Shown here: positions 1 through 11,335 of the stretch, piece after piece
Layout of the letters: every line of letters starts with the position of its first letter
How positions within the stretch are numbered: position 1 is the first letter of the stretch
Assembly: GCA_026120185.1 (NCBI GenBank)
Contig: JANUWF010000008.1
Span: 7,006,001 to 7,070,000 of the forward strand
DNA: 64,000 nt
Source: Voacanga thouarsii
Lineage: Eukaryota > Streptophyta > Magnoliopsida > Gentianales > Apocynaceae
Direction of reading: 5' to 3'
Translations under genes and position numbers: made by a program
The notes under the pieces: generated by a model
Told to the model about the DNA's origin: nothing
The model's input: only the letters and a program-made list of their open reading frames with translations
The model's database searches: none

Positions 1-997
1 GGTTTTCAAGGCTGGTTTCCAGCCTTCTTCATGGAAGAAAAACATGGCTAAGGTGCCGAACAAAAATTGGAAGAAAACAGCTTGGTTTCGGACCTCCAAA
101 ACTGCGATTTGCCCATGGATTTTTCTGGTTTTGCACCAACTTTGTGCAATCCGAAAATGGTCAGAGAAATTCAGGTTGCAAGCTGATCCAAAAGGCCATT
201 TTTCTGGCAGCATTTAGGAGGGAATATTAGCTAATAGTTTCGACAACTTGAAGGCACAAGAAGCTGGAAAATTTCAATTCATTCCAAGAAGGAAGATGAA
301 CCTAGCTAGAATGAATTTTTAGAAAGTTCACTAAAAGGATTTATCCCCTTGGAATCTTTCACATCTCCTCCACATATTCTGACCATAAAATGTCTTCCAC
401 TAAGACATTTTGATTCTACAAAGTCACAGCACTTCACTGGAATTTCTGGAAAGAAATTGGCTAGAACAATTTGAACAAATTAATGAATTGAGAAATAGAA
501 AAATTAAGGATCAAGAGAAAATGAATTCCTCTTAGGAATTTTGTATAGAACAAATGAGTAGGATTTGAAGACTCCTATTATGCCTCTCATAGGACAACAT
601 CTCTACCCTACTCCAAACACCACTAAGGCCAAAAATGATACTTCCCAAGCAAAAAGAAAATTTAACCAAGCTAAAGCTCCTATGATAGAATTTGAACCCA
701 AGACCTCAAGAATTAATTCTAAGGCTCTAACCACTAAACCACAACAACTCTTGTTCTTATTTTCCCTCAAAAAAAAATATTTTCTTATTCAATCCTTAAG
801 TTGTCTCCCTTTTTCCACCTCAAGAAAAAATTACTATTTTTCCCTTCTCAAGCAATACTCTCAACCAAGCCTTCGAGACAATAAAACTCAAATCCAAAGC
901 ATAGAAAATCATTTTAAAATATATTTAAACATGCACTAAATTATGATATGTATCCCAACCTCCTCACTCTAAGGTTGGTTTTGACTAGGGTTTCACA
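1..997 (-). mobile_element. LTR-A, 3' LTR of a Tekay-like gypsy element (cut by window edge)
   Basis: This stretch is the reverse complement of the first kilobase of the solo LTR at 40264-44628, with scattered differences. The LTR starts on the minus strand at 997 with TGTGAAACC and runs off the left edge of the window, so only about a quarter of the 4.4-kb LTR is present. It lies directly after a polypurine tract and the integrase reading frame, which identifies it as the 3' LTR. Open frames inside it (for example 565-939 plus) look like chance. Confidence 0.85.
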
Positions 998-1012
998 TCC
1001 TCCTCTCCTTAG
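998..1012 (-). other. Polypurine tract of the Tekay-like gypsy element
   Basis: On the minus strand the sequence CTAAGGAGAGGAGGA lies immediately before the LTR start TGTGAAACC. A purine run touching the 3' LTR is the plus-strand DNA primer of LTR retrotransposons. Its position fits between the end of pol and the LTR. Confidence 0.8.
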
Positions 1013-1043
1013 AAGAATTTCACCCCGAAATTCAAGCATACCT

Positions 1044-2573
1044 CTATTGCAACTCGGGATACTTCCGTTTAACCCACTCTTCCGACTCCCATGTGGCATC
1101 CTGCGTGCCATGGTGTTCTCACTGAATCTTAACCATCGGTATCTGCTTGCTCTGGAGAGTCTTGACATTGCGGTCCAATATTCGCCCAGGCTTCTCCATA
1201 TAGCTCAGGTCTGGCTGCAACACTAACGGTTCATCACTCAATACATGATCGGGATCCGCATTATACTTCTTCAATTGTGACACATGAAATACATCATGGA
1301 TTCTCGTCAACCCATTTGGCAAGTCTAATCGGTAAGCTACCGGTCCAATCCTTTCCTTAATCGGAAACGGTCCCAAATATCTTGGATTCAACTTCCCGCC
1401 CTTCGGATGCTTCAAAATTCCTCTGTTTGGTGTCAACTTCAAAAACGCACTGTCCCCGACTTGAAATTCTAATTCCCTTCGCCGGTTGTCCGCATAGCTC
1501 TTCTGCCGACTCTGTGCCGCCTTTAACCTTTCCCTGATCAATTTCACTTTATCCAACATTTCTTGGACACATACCTCTCCGATTTTGCTCACATGACCAT
1601 CTTTGGACCAACTCCAATACAACGGTACCTGACATTTGAGCCTATACAAAGCCTCATACGGTGCCATCCCGATCGAAGCTTGGTAGCTGTTGTTATACGA
1701 TAATTCTGCATACGGTACACACTCTATCCATTTATCTTCGAAGTCCAAAACACAGGCTCTCAGCATATCTTCCAATATCTGTATCACCCTCTCTGACTGC
1801 CCATCGGTCTACGGATGCGCCATCATACTGAATTTCAGATTCGACCCCATTGCTTCCTGAAACTTTCCCCAGAAACGAGATGTAAAACTCGGGTCTCGAT
1901 CTGACACTATGCTTGAAGGCACTCCATGTAGTCGGACGATCTCTCGAACATAAGTCTGAGCCAGCTTCTCCATCGAGTCCCTCACATTCACTGGTATGAA
2001 ATGGGCCGACTTGGTTAGTCGATCCACTACTACCCATATGGTGTCCTTTTAAGTCCTTGACATGGGAAGCCCAGTGACAAAATCCATAGTCACCTCTTCC
2101 CACTTCCGTTCCGGTACTGGCAATGGCTGCAATAGTCCTGCTGACTTCTTATGCTCCGCTTTGACTTTTTGGCAGGTGAGACAGGTCAAGACATACTTGA
2201 CCATATCTCGCTTCAGTCCTAGCCACCAATAGGCTCTCTTCAAGTCTTGATACATCTTGACTTCCCCCAGATGAATGGCGTACTTGCTCTTGTGCCCTTC
2301 TTCCAAAATTTGGTCCTTTAATTGCTGCTCTCTGGGTATACACAATCGATCCCTGAAATGTAGAACTCCCGTCTCGTCTAGACGGAATTCACTGCTGGGC
2401 CGCTTTAGCTCCTTTTCCTTCAAAAGCTGAAACTCGACGTTGCCTTGCTGAGCTTCCACGATTTCCCTTCTCAAATTCGGCACCAACTTCAAATTGCTTA
2501 TGATAATCCCTTTGTCTTGCACTTCCACCCTTCTGTCCAACACATCCTGCACCGCTTGCATAAAACCCTATTG
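1044..2573 (-). pseudogene. Ty3/gypsy integrase with C-terminal chromodomain-like tail, decayed
   Basis: One continuous minus-strand frame encodes the integrase end of a gypsy pol. From the N-terminus: an HHCC zinc-binding region (H..H near HKSKYAIHLG, C..C in CLTCQK), the catalytic core with the first Asp in MDFVTGLP, the second in SDRDPSF and the Glu in ILEDMLRA, then the GPF/Y-type segment (YLGPFPI, YRLDLP, HDVFHVSQLKKY) and a tail reading QDATWESEEW, the chromodomain-like region of Tekay/Del chromoviruses. Three in-frame stops interrupt it: TAA at 2049-2051, TAG at 1809-1811 and TGA at 1119-1121. Each is one transition from Gln, Gln and Trp. Upstream RT and RNase H are missing, because at 2573 the frame meets an unrelated LTR fragment. 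The Tekay assignment is inference. Confidence 0.88.
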
Positions 2574-4534
2574 TTAGAGATTATGTCACCTATGGTGAAT
2601 AGGATTTATATTCATGTATGATTGTTAAAACTACGATTATGTTTATACTAGTAGAGGTCGGACATGCCTTGGTAAATTTAGATCTATACTTTTATTCATG
2701 ATTTGGATGAGTTGATGAATTGAAGTGGAGTATATGTTCATGATTGTGGTTAGCAATAGAAATACAATCATGATCTAGTTGTCCCTAAACAAATTTTATT
2801 TCATCAATAAAATATTTAATCTTATAATTTTTGCTAGTAAGGTAGAGTTGGATTATTATTTATAATAAGGATATTTTAGTCAAATAAATGATAGCTTTTA
2901 TTTCAAGAAATAAAATATATAGATATTATATATAATAATAATATCAAATAAAGCCTTTTATATAAATAATCATAATAAGTAAAATATTAATTTTGTAAGT
3001 CTTATATTCATAAATATCATTAAAATTTATTATCTTTCAATTATTATCTTTTAATCAAAACCTATTAAAATTTATTTAGTATCTTTCAATCAAGACCCAT
3101 TAAAATTTATTTTCAACTAATTTTAGTTATCAATTATTTTCAAATAATTAATTATTAATAAATCATTATTTTACCTAATACCACCTAGGACTCTTCATCA
3201 AATAAACTCTAAATTATTCTTAGCAAGATTTAAACCTTCAACTTATAAATACCTATTTCCCGAAACGATAATTATTTTAAATATCAAATTAGACTTAGCT
3301 TATAAACCCTTTTTATTTATTATTTAGCCTTAAGCTTAGGACACTAGGATCATGGTAGTAGTGAGTTGAGCTAGCTTTATTTGTGAAAGTGGATTTTAGC
3401 TTGAAATTAATTATGGCTTGTATTTACCCAGGGCGGGGTTAGGTCAGTTGTTGAAGACCTTTATTTTATCTCAAACTAAGGATCAGGTAAGCTCCTGCAT
3501 AAAACCTGATTGATGAAAAGTGTTTAATTATGGCAAGCCAAATGTCAAGTGCATGGACACTCATCTTTGTAAAGGCAATTGAGGATTGTCTCTTATCTTA
3601 TTTCCGTCAAACAAATTATTTGAAAACCAACAAGCATATTTATTCAAACTCAAAACTCTTTCTAAAACTGATTTTGACAAAGACTTTGGAAACCCTTAAT
3701 TGCCATGTTCAAGTAGAACTATGTTTTGTTCATTTTTTTTTTTTTCCCAAGTGGGATTTGTTACGTTGAGTACTCAATAAGAGTGGACTACTGGGCTAGT
3801 CTTTGAGGGGTTATGGTAAGTCTCTCAATAGGTGGCCACCTTTGAGGGGTGAGTCCTTCCCGAATAAGATGACAATCCAGTAAGTCGTGCCGGTCCGAGC
3901 TAGCAGTGTGCTTTTTCAGTCAAGTGACTATGTTTTGCAGGAATGGACACCCGATTGTTGTTTGGGTATAGAGAAGGAAGAGTATCTTGCCCAGTAGGCC
4001 GATCACCTACTTTTGTCAGTCTACACAAAGTGTGGCATTCTGACCGGCAGTATGCACAAAGTGTGGTATGCTGACCATCTGGTTATGGGGCCCAATGTGT
4101 GGTAACCCGTAATCCTTTCTTTCGAGTGGTTGATTTTATAAATTATGTATGGCTGAAAGTGCCAAAACACCACTCTTATTTTTTACTGATGTTTATTGCT
4201 TGCCAATGATCTCTTATAAAGAATTTTATACTTTGCATTCACGAACTGTTTTCACTGAACACCCAAAGCACACACGGACTTACTGAGATTTCTGTCTCAC
4301 CACCATTTTACCATGATTTCAGGTCGATCCTGCTATGGAGATGAGTAGCTAGATTATACCTGCTTTGGAAGATTTTCTGATGATTTATTTTTGTGTAATG
4401 TTTTGGGGAGATGAGAGTGGATAAATTTTATTACGGATTTGTTTTTGGTATTTTGGGATTTATTCATGGATTGATATTTATTTTGAGATGTAATAAATTT
4501 TAAGTTCAAGTATCATTTATATTCCGCTATTTCA
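2574..4534 (+). mobile_element. LTR-A fragment (3' half), plus orientation
   Basis: From TTAGAGATTATGTCACC on, this region parallels 42636-44505 of the solo LTR-A and 57958-59810 almost throughout. It begins about 2.4 kb into the LTR and lacks the final ~120 bp, where the small element at 4535 begins. It faces opposite to the pol remnant at 1044-2573, so it is not the other LTR of that element in its original place. No coding region is supported here; the open frame at 3530-3769 lies within LTR sequence. Confidence 0.85.
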
Positions 4535-4721
4535 TGTGACACCCTAATCCCACATAGGATTGGAATGAGATGTGTGTATGGTATATAAGGATGGGCCTAA
4601 GTACCCATTATCAACTTGGGATATCCATTTTGGCCCAGCGAGGACGACAGCCAAGTAGTTGACCGTGGGTGTTGCCAGGCCTATAGTCGCGCTTCCGGGT
4701 CCGCAGGCACGGGGCGTGACA
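4535..4721 (+). repeat. TRIM left LTR
   Basis: A 187-bp repeat starting TGTGACACCC and ending GGGGCGTGACA. It contains GGTATATAAGG near 4579, a good TATA-box candidate that is identical in the right copy. Confidence 0.85.
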
Positions 4722-4723
4722 TT

Positions 4724-4735
4724 TGGTATCAGAAC
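4724..4735 (+). other. TRIM primer-binding site
   Basis: TGGTATCAGAAC differs by one base from TGGTATCAGAGC, the usual complement to plant initiator tRNA-Met 3' ends. It starts three bases after the left LTR. Confidence 0.8.
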
Positions 4736-4867
4736 AAGTAACTAGCCCCCTTATAGGAACTAAGTGCTACACCATGCGCGGTGGGAGCCACCTCTAGAAT
4801 CCTATGCCACCTGGTTGGTCTTGGGTTTGGCCCCTAAAGTATGGGCCCAGCGAAGACGCTTGGACCT

Positions 4868-4881
4868 AAAGGAGGGGTGAA
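4868..4881 (+). other. TRIM polypurine tract
   Basis: AAAGGAGGGGTGAA abuts the start of the right LTR, as expected for the primer of plus-strand synthesis. Confidence 0.75.
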
Positions 4882-5068
4882 TGTGATACCCCAATCCCAC
4901 ATAGGATTGGAATGAGATGTGTGTATGGTATATAAGGATGGGCCTAAGTACCCATTGTCAACTTGGGATATCCATTTTGACCCAGCGAGGACGTCGGCCA
5001 AGTAGTTGACCGTGGGTGCTGCCAGACCCATAGTCGCAATCCCGAGTTCGCGAGCACGGGGCGTGACA
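4882..5068 (+). repeat. TRIM right LTR
   Basis: Same length as the left LTR (187 bp), from TGTGATACCCC to GCGTGACA. Most differences from the left copy cluster in the last 40 bp. Confidence 0.85.
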
Positions 5069-7640
5069 TTTTCCATCTTAAGTGTAGGGGATTGAGTTGT
5101 GTCTTTACTTACTTTGTTAGGATTTTTATTAGTATTTTTCTTTAGTTTGTTTTCTTTTATTTAAGTGTGTTTTTATTTTGTTATTATTTTTCTTGTGCTT
5201 TTATTTGTGTTTCCTTTTGTAAGTCAAAATAAAGTCTTCTTAGACTAGCCCTCTTATCTATTTTCAGCTTTGATATCCATTGGAGGTTACTGCATTTGGG
5301 GAGTATTGCTTAACTTTCTACCTCCTTTATCATTTTTGGTCCTTTTGGAGATACTTTCGTGTGTTAATTTTTAGTCAATAAGGACATTGTCCAGTTTAAG
5401 TATGGAAGAGTCGTTTGGATATATTCTTTGTCTAGGTTTTTGTCAATTGACTTGGTGTTTTCTTGTTATTAAGCTACTTTGGAAACATTTTGAAATTTGA
5501 AAAATAAAATTTGAAAGTTTAGAGATTTTTGAGCTAAATTGAGTTTATTTGTCTATAAGGGAATTATGATTTTCTTTTTAACTTTGGATATAGATTTTTC
5601 ATTCATTATGGGTGGATGTTTATTAAAAAGTTAACATATGTATTAAGTTGGATTTGCTAAGTCTTGAGAGTTTAAGTTAACCGTGGTTATATTTTATATT
5701 TGAGTTTTGTTTTATTCTTTAAGTTAAAATGTGGATGATATGAAGAAATATGGGAAGAGTTATTGATTAATTCTTGCATTATAGATTAAAAATTTTCTTG
5801 ACTTTAAGTTGTGAATAAGGAATGTGAGGAAATAAAACAATTTGAGTGAAAAGATAAAAAAAAATGTGAGTTGAAAAAACATGGTGTTGAAAAAATTTGC
5901 TTTCATCTTTTGAGAAAAAAACCTTTTTGCTAAAAATGGGTTAATATGGAGAGAAGTAGCAATTTTTTTTGGGTGCAATCTCTCAAGGCTATCCCGAAGG
6001 CAAAAAGGCAAAAGAAAAAAATGCTGAAAAAATGATAATTACTATAAGAGGACCAATACAATGCATGAAGAAAAATCTATTCACTTGAGGCTAGCAATTC
6101 CCTATGTCATTGGAAAAAAGAGTGGATTGTTTCCTTATTTCACTAACTTGAGTTGTGTAAACTTGAGTTTATAGTGCTGGAATTGGTTAAATGGCTTGAC
6201 TTATATTATTCATGTTATCTATGTTTTTGCATGAAGAGTAGGATGATTTTCTTGTATTAGATATAAGTTTCTTTAACTTAACTATGATGGCCTTGGGATT
6301 ACTTGATTTAATACATGAGTTTACAAGGATTTATTTGACATTTTCCTTGCGGAAAGTGTTTTTGATGAATTTGTGCAAGAATGAGTAGATTTCAAGCTAA
6401 AAGTATAAATTCCAGGCTTGACCTGGTGCCAGGTCTGCTCTGAAAATGTAGAGCACGAGTGGAGGACCAAACCAAAATATACCTAGCGCCAGGTGGGTCG
6501 AAGTGACCGAGTGCTAGGTCTAATCTGTGCAGAGGTGGTTTTGTGTACGAATTTGGTATCTTCCAAAGGATTTTGGTATTTTTGAATTCTTCTAGGCCAA
6601 AACTTCTCAAGTCGCGAATTTTGGTGTCAAGAGAGCTTATAAAAACAAGAAAAACACAAGACAAATAAGTGAATTCAAGAATCCCAGCTAGCTACACATT
6701 TTTTCAAAGACAAATTCACCACTCAAAGGACCATTGTTCAAATGAGGTTTTCAAGAGAAGAAGAAGGGTTTGTCTATGAATTCTTTCTTTTATCCTTTAT
6801 TTACTTTTCTACAACAATGATGTGCTCAATCTTTTGATTGTTGTTGGATAATATTTTGGAGATTATAATTTTGAGTTAATTGGGATTTTGATCAATCTAT
6901 TGCTATTCTTGGTATTTGATTACTTGTTATTATTGGTTGTTGATGCGTTTTCTTCTAATTAACTTGGGAAACGATGTTGGAAATTCATTGCATTAATTTC
7001 ATATTTGTTAGAACTTAATGGACTTGGAAAACAAAGTTAAGATTGAAGAACTAAAGTAATCAAAGATTGGTTAATTTCACCTAGAGCATAGGGTTATTTG
7101 ATGATCACATAGAGTATATGGGTAATTATTAAAGGAAGAATTTAATGCATCTTTTGGCTACTTTAGTGTGATTGGGAAATTTGTTAAATTAATCAAGAGA
7201 TTGGGGTTCCATTGATTGGGAAAAAAGTGGAGTCTGCATAAGTGAGTTCATGACTTGGGAAACGATTGAATTTTACTTAAGTTCCTTTATGATGCCAAGA
7301 TGACAATTGATTGTGATGAATGCTAAGTGATTCAATGTTATGTTTTCAAGATAATCGTCTAGTCACATGAAATTGCATCCTTGAGTTATATATGTATACT
7401 TTTTTGTTTATTTTTCTTTTTCATTATTTTATCACTTTATTGGGTTGGTTAAATAATGAATAAAAAGTGATTAGTATTTACTTGTTCCTTTAAGGATCGA
7501 TACTCGTTAATTCCCTATACTATGCTTGCATAAGTGTACTTGCTCGTATGTGTGATTTGGGATCCATGTTTTAATTAAAACTTGGCTAAGCGATGGATTT
7601 AAATTTAATGATTTTCAGATACCCAAAATTTACGCCTTAA
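5069..7640 (+). mobile_element. Gypsy family J: 3' untranslated region and LTR, plus orientation
   Basis: The first part (about 5280-6340) matches, in reverse complement, the region near 63000, including GGACATTGTCCAGTTTAAGT, a phrase resembling the region downstream of pol in Tat/Athila-type gypsy elements. From about 6330 to 7600 it parallels 31515-32760 and the reverse complement of 60000-61380, which I read as the LTR. It holds two GC-rich near-palindromes (6421-6434, 6481-6494), a TATA box and a long leader-like stretch ending near CTTGCTCGTATGTGTG. No coding region is supported. The exact LTR ends are not resolved in this copy; family placement is inference. Confidence 0.6.
6638..6645 (+). 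promoter_or_regulatory. TATA box of the gypsy-J LTR
   Basis: TATAAAAA in CTTATAAAAACAAGAAAAAC. The related copies at 31835 and 60995 keep the position and a similar following sequence, supporting a functional LTR promoter. The GC-rich motifs lie 120-220 bp upstream. Confidence 0.6.
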
Positions 7641-7892
7641 GTACTCAAACCCTCCTCTCGTTGGTGTACACAATGGGCCACACAAATCAGTATGAATAAG
7701 GCTTAATATCTCCTTGACTCTATCCGCCTTTTAGGTAAAAGACCTTTTGGTCATCTTTCCCATAAGGTAGGATTCACACTGAGGCCAAATTTCCAATCTC
7801 AATGAGCCCAAAGGCCCTGTATAGATTAACCTCTAAATCCTGATTAAGTTAATATGACCCAACCTTCGGTGCCAATTATATGATTCATTGAT
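7641..7892 (-). pseudogene. Ty1/copia integrase fragment
   Basis: This parallels 21595-21850 of copia-I base for base with many changes: the N-terminal zinc (GAG-pre-integrase) region and the start of the catalytic core, read on the minus strand. It is cut on the left by the gypsy-J segment and on the right by a copia LTR. No intact frame remains. The rest of the element is missing. Confidence 0.75.
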
Positions 7893-9347
7893 TGAAGGAT
7901 TGCGGGAAAAAATAAATACATAGCGGAAGACAGCAAATTACAAATTTTCTCGAGCTAAAGTCTAAGAATACTTAATTCTAGGGTGTTTTACTTGAATAAT
8001 CGAAGTTGAATTCATGTTTGATGGCACTTCCTCAACTGAAACATCTATTTGTACTGCGGGTATACCAGCTAACCATCAGCTTCTTCGCTTCAAACAGTTA
8101 CCACGTTTGTCTCTTAACCTTCCAGACTATTCTCGAACCTCTATGGACCTCTACTAGTGAAAGTAGAACTAGGCTGAAAAGATTGGAAGGAAAAACGAAA
8201 GAGTTAAAACGGTAAAAGAAAAACGAAGAAAAATGACAAGAAAATGGTGGCTTAGGTTTCGTTCAAAAGGAAAAATGAAAGCTATTGGTTTTTCTTTCAA
8301 AATTCAGTCAACCAGAATCCTAGGCACATGTGATGCCTTAAAAATAAAAACCAACTTTCCTATTCCTTTTCAAACTCAACAGCCGGCCTCCTTTTCTTTA
8401 ATTTCCTTTTTCCTATTTTTCCTTATTGTACATGGCGGCTACCATCAAACCCTGATGGGCCATGTTTTCTTAATTAGTCCAAGACTAATTATATAACTCT
8501 CTTATTAATTAATTAATCCACTTGGGCACAATGTAAAATTATTTAAGATAATTAATTAATAAACTAATTAAATTAAATTAGTTATTAATTGATTAATCCA
8601 CTTGTGGCCTAATATAAAATTATCCAAGATAATTAATTTATAAACTAATTAATTAAATTGCTACAATTAATTTTTTTAGCCCAAATAAGTAATTAATTGG
8701 ACTCATAAAATAATTCTTCCAATAATCAATTCCCCCAATAAGCCCATATGGTAAATAAATTTACTAAAGTTATTTGAGCTACTCTAGGAACCAAAAGACA
8801 CATTATTCTTCACTGTTAAAATTACCAAAATATCCCTGCTAACAAATAGTTGTATTTTATCATTTTAAATATTTCATTTATCATCATGTGAAAATATTGA
8901 CCCCGAGAATAATATTACAAATGCAGTGCCTTCAACCTACATGTGTAATGATGAAAATACCCCTACGTAACACCCGTAATTGAGTTAAGAAAAATGCACT
9001 AATACATTTTTCAATGACATCTACTATCCTTTGATAGCTAGTTTGATAATCCATGACTTCCAGTATGTATCCACTTATCACAGGGAGCTACCTAAAAGCC
9101 TACATACTTAGTCTCGTTTCCCAGGGCTCTAGATTATTAAATTATCCTGGACAATCACAATGAGGTGATTTCTTCACATAATAAAGCATAGAAACTCTAT
9201 TGTATAAGTTTGTCTTAATTAACTAGAGTCATGTATCCAACGTACAATGTTATTAGCCTTGTGATAAGACCTTACCAACATACATCAAAGTGTACAAGGC
9301 TAGCTTCACCAGATCATCAACTTTCTGATAATATAGTTGGCTACTCC
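7893..9347 (-). mobile_element. Copia LTR fragment (minus orientation)
   Basis: It starts TGAAGGATTGCGGG, like the TGAAGGA ends of the LTRs at 11970, 17477 and 45639. Its second half carries the conserved copia-LTR block of this window (8830-8970, including CCAAAATATCCC and GAAAATACCCC). It breaks off near 9347 before reaching the terminal TTCCAACA seen in the other copies. The AT-rich part at 8480-8760 has repeated TTAATTAATT. Open frames at 8006-8496 are LTR sequence. Confidence 0.7.
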
Positions 9348-9407
9348 TAAGTCCTTCATGCTAAATTAACTAGAGAGCCAAATTTTTGTAAATGACAATG
9401 TTCCTAT
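9348..9407 (-). pseudogene. Ty1/copia reverse transcriptase scrap
   Basis: About 60 bp matches copia-I near 20085-20140 and copia-III near 48295-48345, the RT stretch just before the LGxxxYILG region on the minus strand. It ends where the copia-II LTR begins, which suggests copia-II inserted here. Confidence 0.6.
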
Positions 9408-11335
9408 TATTGGAATGTGTGCCCATTAAGACTATATTTTTTATTTAATTTTCATTAAATTAGTACAAGATTTATTCTCACAAATAGTTTGTATTTTCTC
9501 ATTTTAATTTATGCATGATTTTGCTGAAAAAGACCCATTGTATTTAAGTAAGTGATCCATGTGAATGAAAGTCTTTTACAGTAAAGTATGGATCACGGGT
9601 TACCTAATATATAAATTGTTGTTCTTAACTAAATGATGAGAATGGGAATTTCATCATGATAATGTTATTAAGTTGTGAATTCTAGGTGGGGAATGGCTTA
9701 CCTTTAGCCAGTGAGTAGTCCTCTCGTTTCATAACATAAGCATATTTCGAATACATAGAATTGGACTTGTAGTAGTGGTGTCTAAAATACTATATAGTAG
9801 AAACCCAGACTATTACTGCTATAACGTGGACTTATACTCTACGGCTTGAGTACGAGTTAGTGGTCTATTGAAGTTAGAAACGTATACTTTACTATAGTTG
9901 AGGTTCTATCGTTGGACTAATATATTTGTATGTTGGGTATATGCGACTAGTTAATTGAGATAGACTCATGCAAGGTAGCTTCTATACTATATCACCCCTT
10001 GTGACTATTCAAATGATCTAATAATTCAGGGCCTTAGGGAACATAACTTGGATGTTTTCTTTAGGGTAGCTCCTTTGGAAAGCGAAAATATTCTAGGAAG
10101 TCGTGGATTATTGGACTAGTGGTCTAAAGATGGTAGATGTCATTTATAGAAGTGTTAGTACACTTCTTACTCTCTGAATGTACGACATTATGTAGAAGGG
10201 TATATTTATCATAACACTTGTAGGTTAAAGGCTTTGCTAACATAACATTGTCCTTGGGGTTAATATTTCTTTATGGTGATATTAGAAAATATTTAAAATG
10301 TAAAATAAAGCTATTTATGGTATGGGTATTTTGGTCATTTTAGTAGCCAACGTGATGTGTCTTTTTGGTCCTCGGAATAGCCCATAAGTCCTAATTGATT
10401 TTGGGCTGAGGAAATGGTTTGGATTAAAAAGGATTTTATTTTATTCAAGAAGTCTAATTTATTATTGGGTTAGAAAAAAATAAAAAGTTATAGGAGATTA
10501 GATTAATTACTTAGTTTAATTGGTTACTTAATTATTCAGGGTCTGGACCTAGATTGAATAATTGAAAATTAACTAGGTATAAGGCTTGGTATTTTGTCTT
10601 AGTCTTTTTGGGTTTGATTATTTATTTATGGGCTTTATTAGTCCAAGACTAAATAAATGATTAAAGGTTTTATTATTTATTTTGGGCCAAATTATCTCAA
10701 GAAATAGTAAATTATAAGGACCCAGTCCAATAGCTTAGTCCAATAGTAAATTATTTATAACTAGGGCATCAGTTTCTCATATACCAGGGGTGTATGTGAT
10801 CTGGTAAGAGACTTACTTTTAAAATTCCTGAAGCCTATCAAGAGATATGTTCGGAATAGAGTTTGAGTCTTTTTAGAGATCAAAATATATTCCTCTTATG
10901 TATGAGTCGGGGTGCTTGAAAAATACCAAAAAGCTAAGTTTCTCTCTCTCGGGTTTATCTTCTCCTTTCTCTGTGTTTTCTACTATACAAAAAATAGACA
11001 AAGAGAATTTCTTTAGTTTTGATCTTGCTCTTTAGCAATTGGTTAAAGAAAAAAGCCTTCAGTATTTTCCTTTACTTTTAGCCTTTACCAGTAGTATTAG
11101 GCAGAGGTTATATTCTATGAACGAAAGACTGAGAGCGTTGTGTTCATGCTAAGGAGAAGCCGGCGGTTGGCAGGTTATTCACCAAAGATCACAACTATGC
11201 AGCCTTCAGTCATTTAACCGGATTCATCTACGTAGCCTAAACGTTTAAAACACAAAGGTATAACTTCTAAGTCTTCTGCTATGCATGTATGTGCTTCTAT
11301 GTATGCTTTTGTTGGCTGAGATCCACGTAAATGCA
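9408..11335 (+). repeat. Copia-II 5' LTR
   Basis: Begins TATTGGAATGTGTGCCC. It holds, in plus orientation, the conserved copia-LTR block (GGGTATTTTGGTCATTTTAG at 10326) that lies on the minus strand in the neighbouring LTRs. The right end is placed before a possible primer site AGTATCAGTGCC at 11335-11346, which is diverged, so this boundary is uncertain. Confidence 0.65.

Larger units (their letters stand above)
4535..5068 (+). mobile_element. TRIM-type small LTR retroelement, 534 bp
   Basis: Two direct repeats of 187 bp (4535-4721 and 4882-5068) both begin TGTGA and end GTGACA. By eye they differ at about 16 positions (roughly 91% identity). Three bases after the first repeat lies TGGTATCAGAAC, nearly the standard complement of initiator tRNA-Met, and the second repeat is preceded by a purine run. 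The internal part is only 160 bp and has no coding capacity. This is the layout of terminal-repeat retrotransposons in miniature, which need proteins from other elements. I could not find a clean target-site duplication: flanks are TTTCA and TTTTC. Confidence 0.85.

Noticed and set aside
4720..4760. GGTATCAGAACAAGTAACT as a possible tRNA gene fragment
   Set aside because: It is a primer-binding site next to an LTR; no cloverleaf can be formed from the flanks.
5760..6011. 83-codon minus-strand frame, hydrophobic in part
   Set aside because: AT-rich gypsy-J 3' region; the Phe/Leu-rich translation is a composition effect.
8480..8760. Repeated TTAATTAATTAA runs as a satellite or origin
   Set aside because: They recur at the same place in several copia LTRs (12480-12670, 46160-46300) and are part of the LTR, not an independent array.
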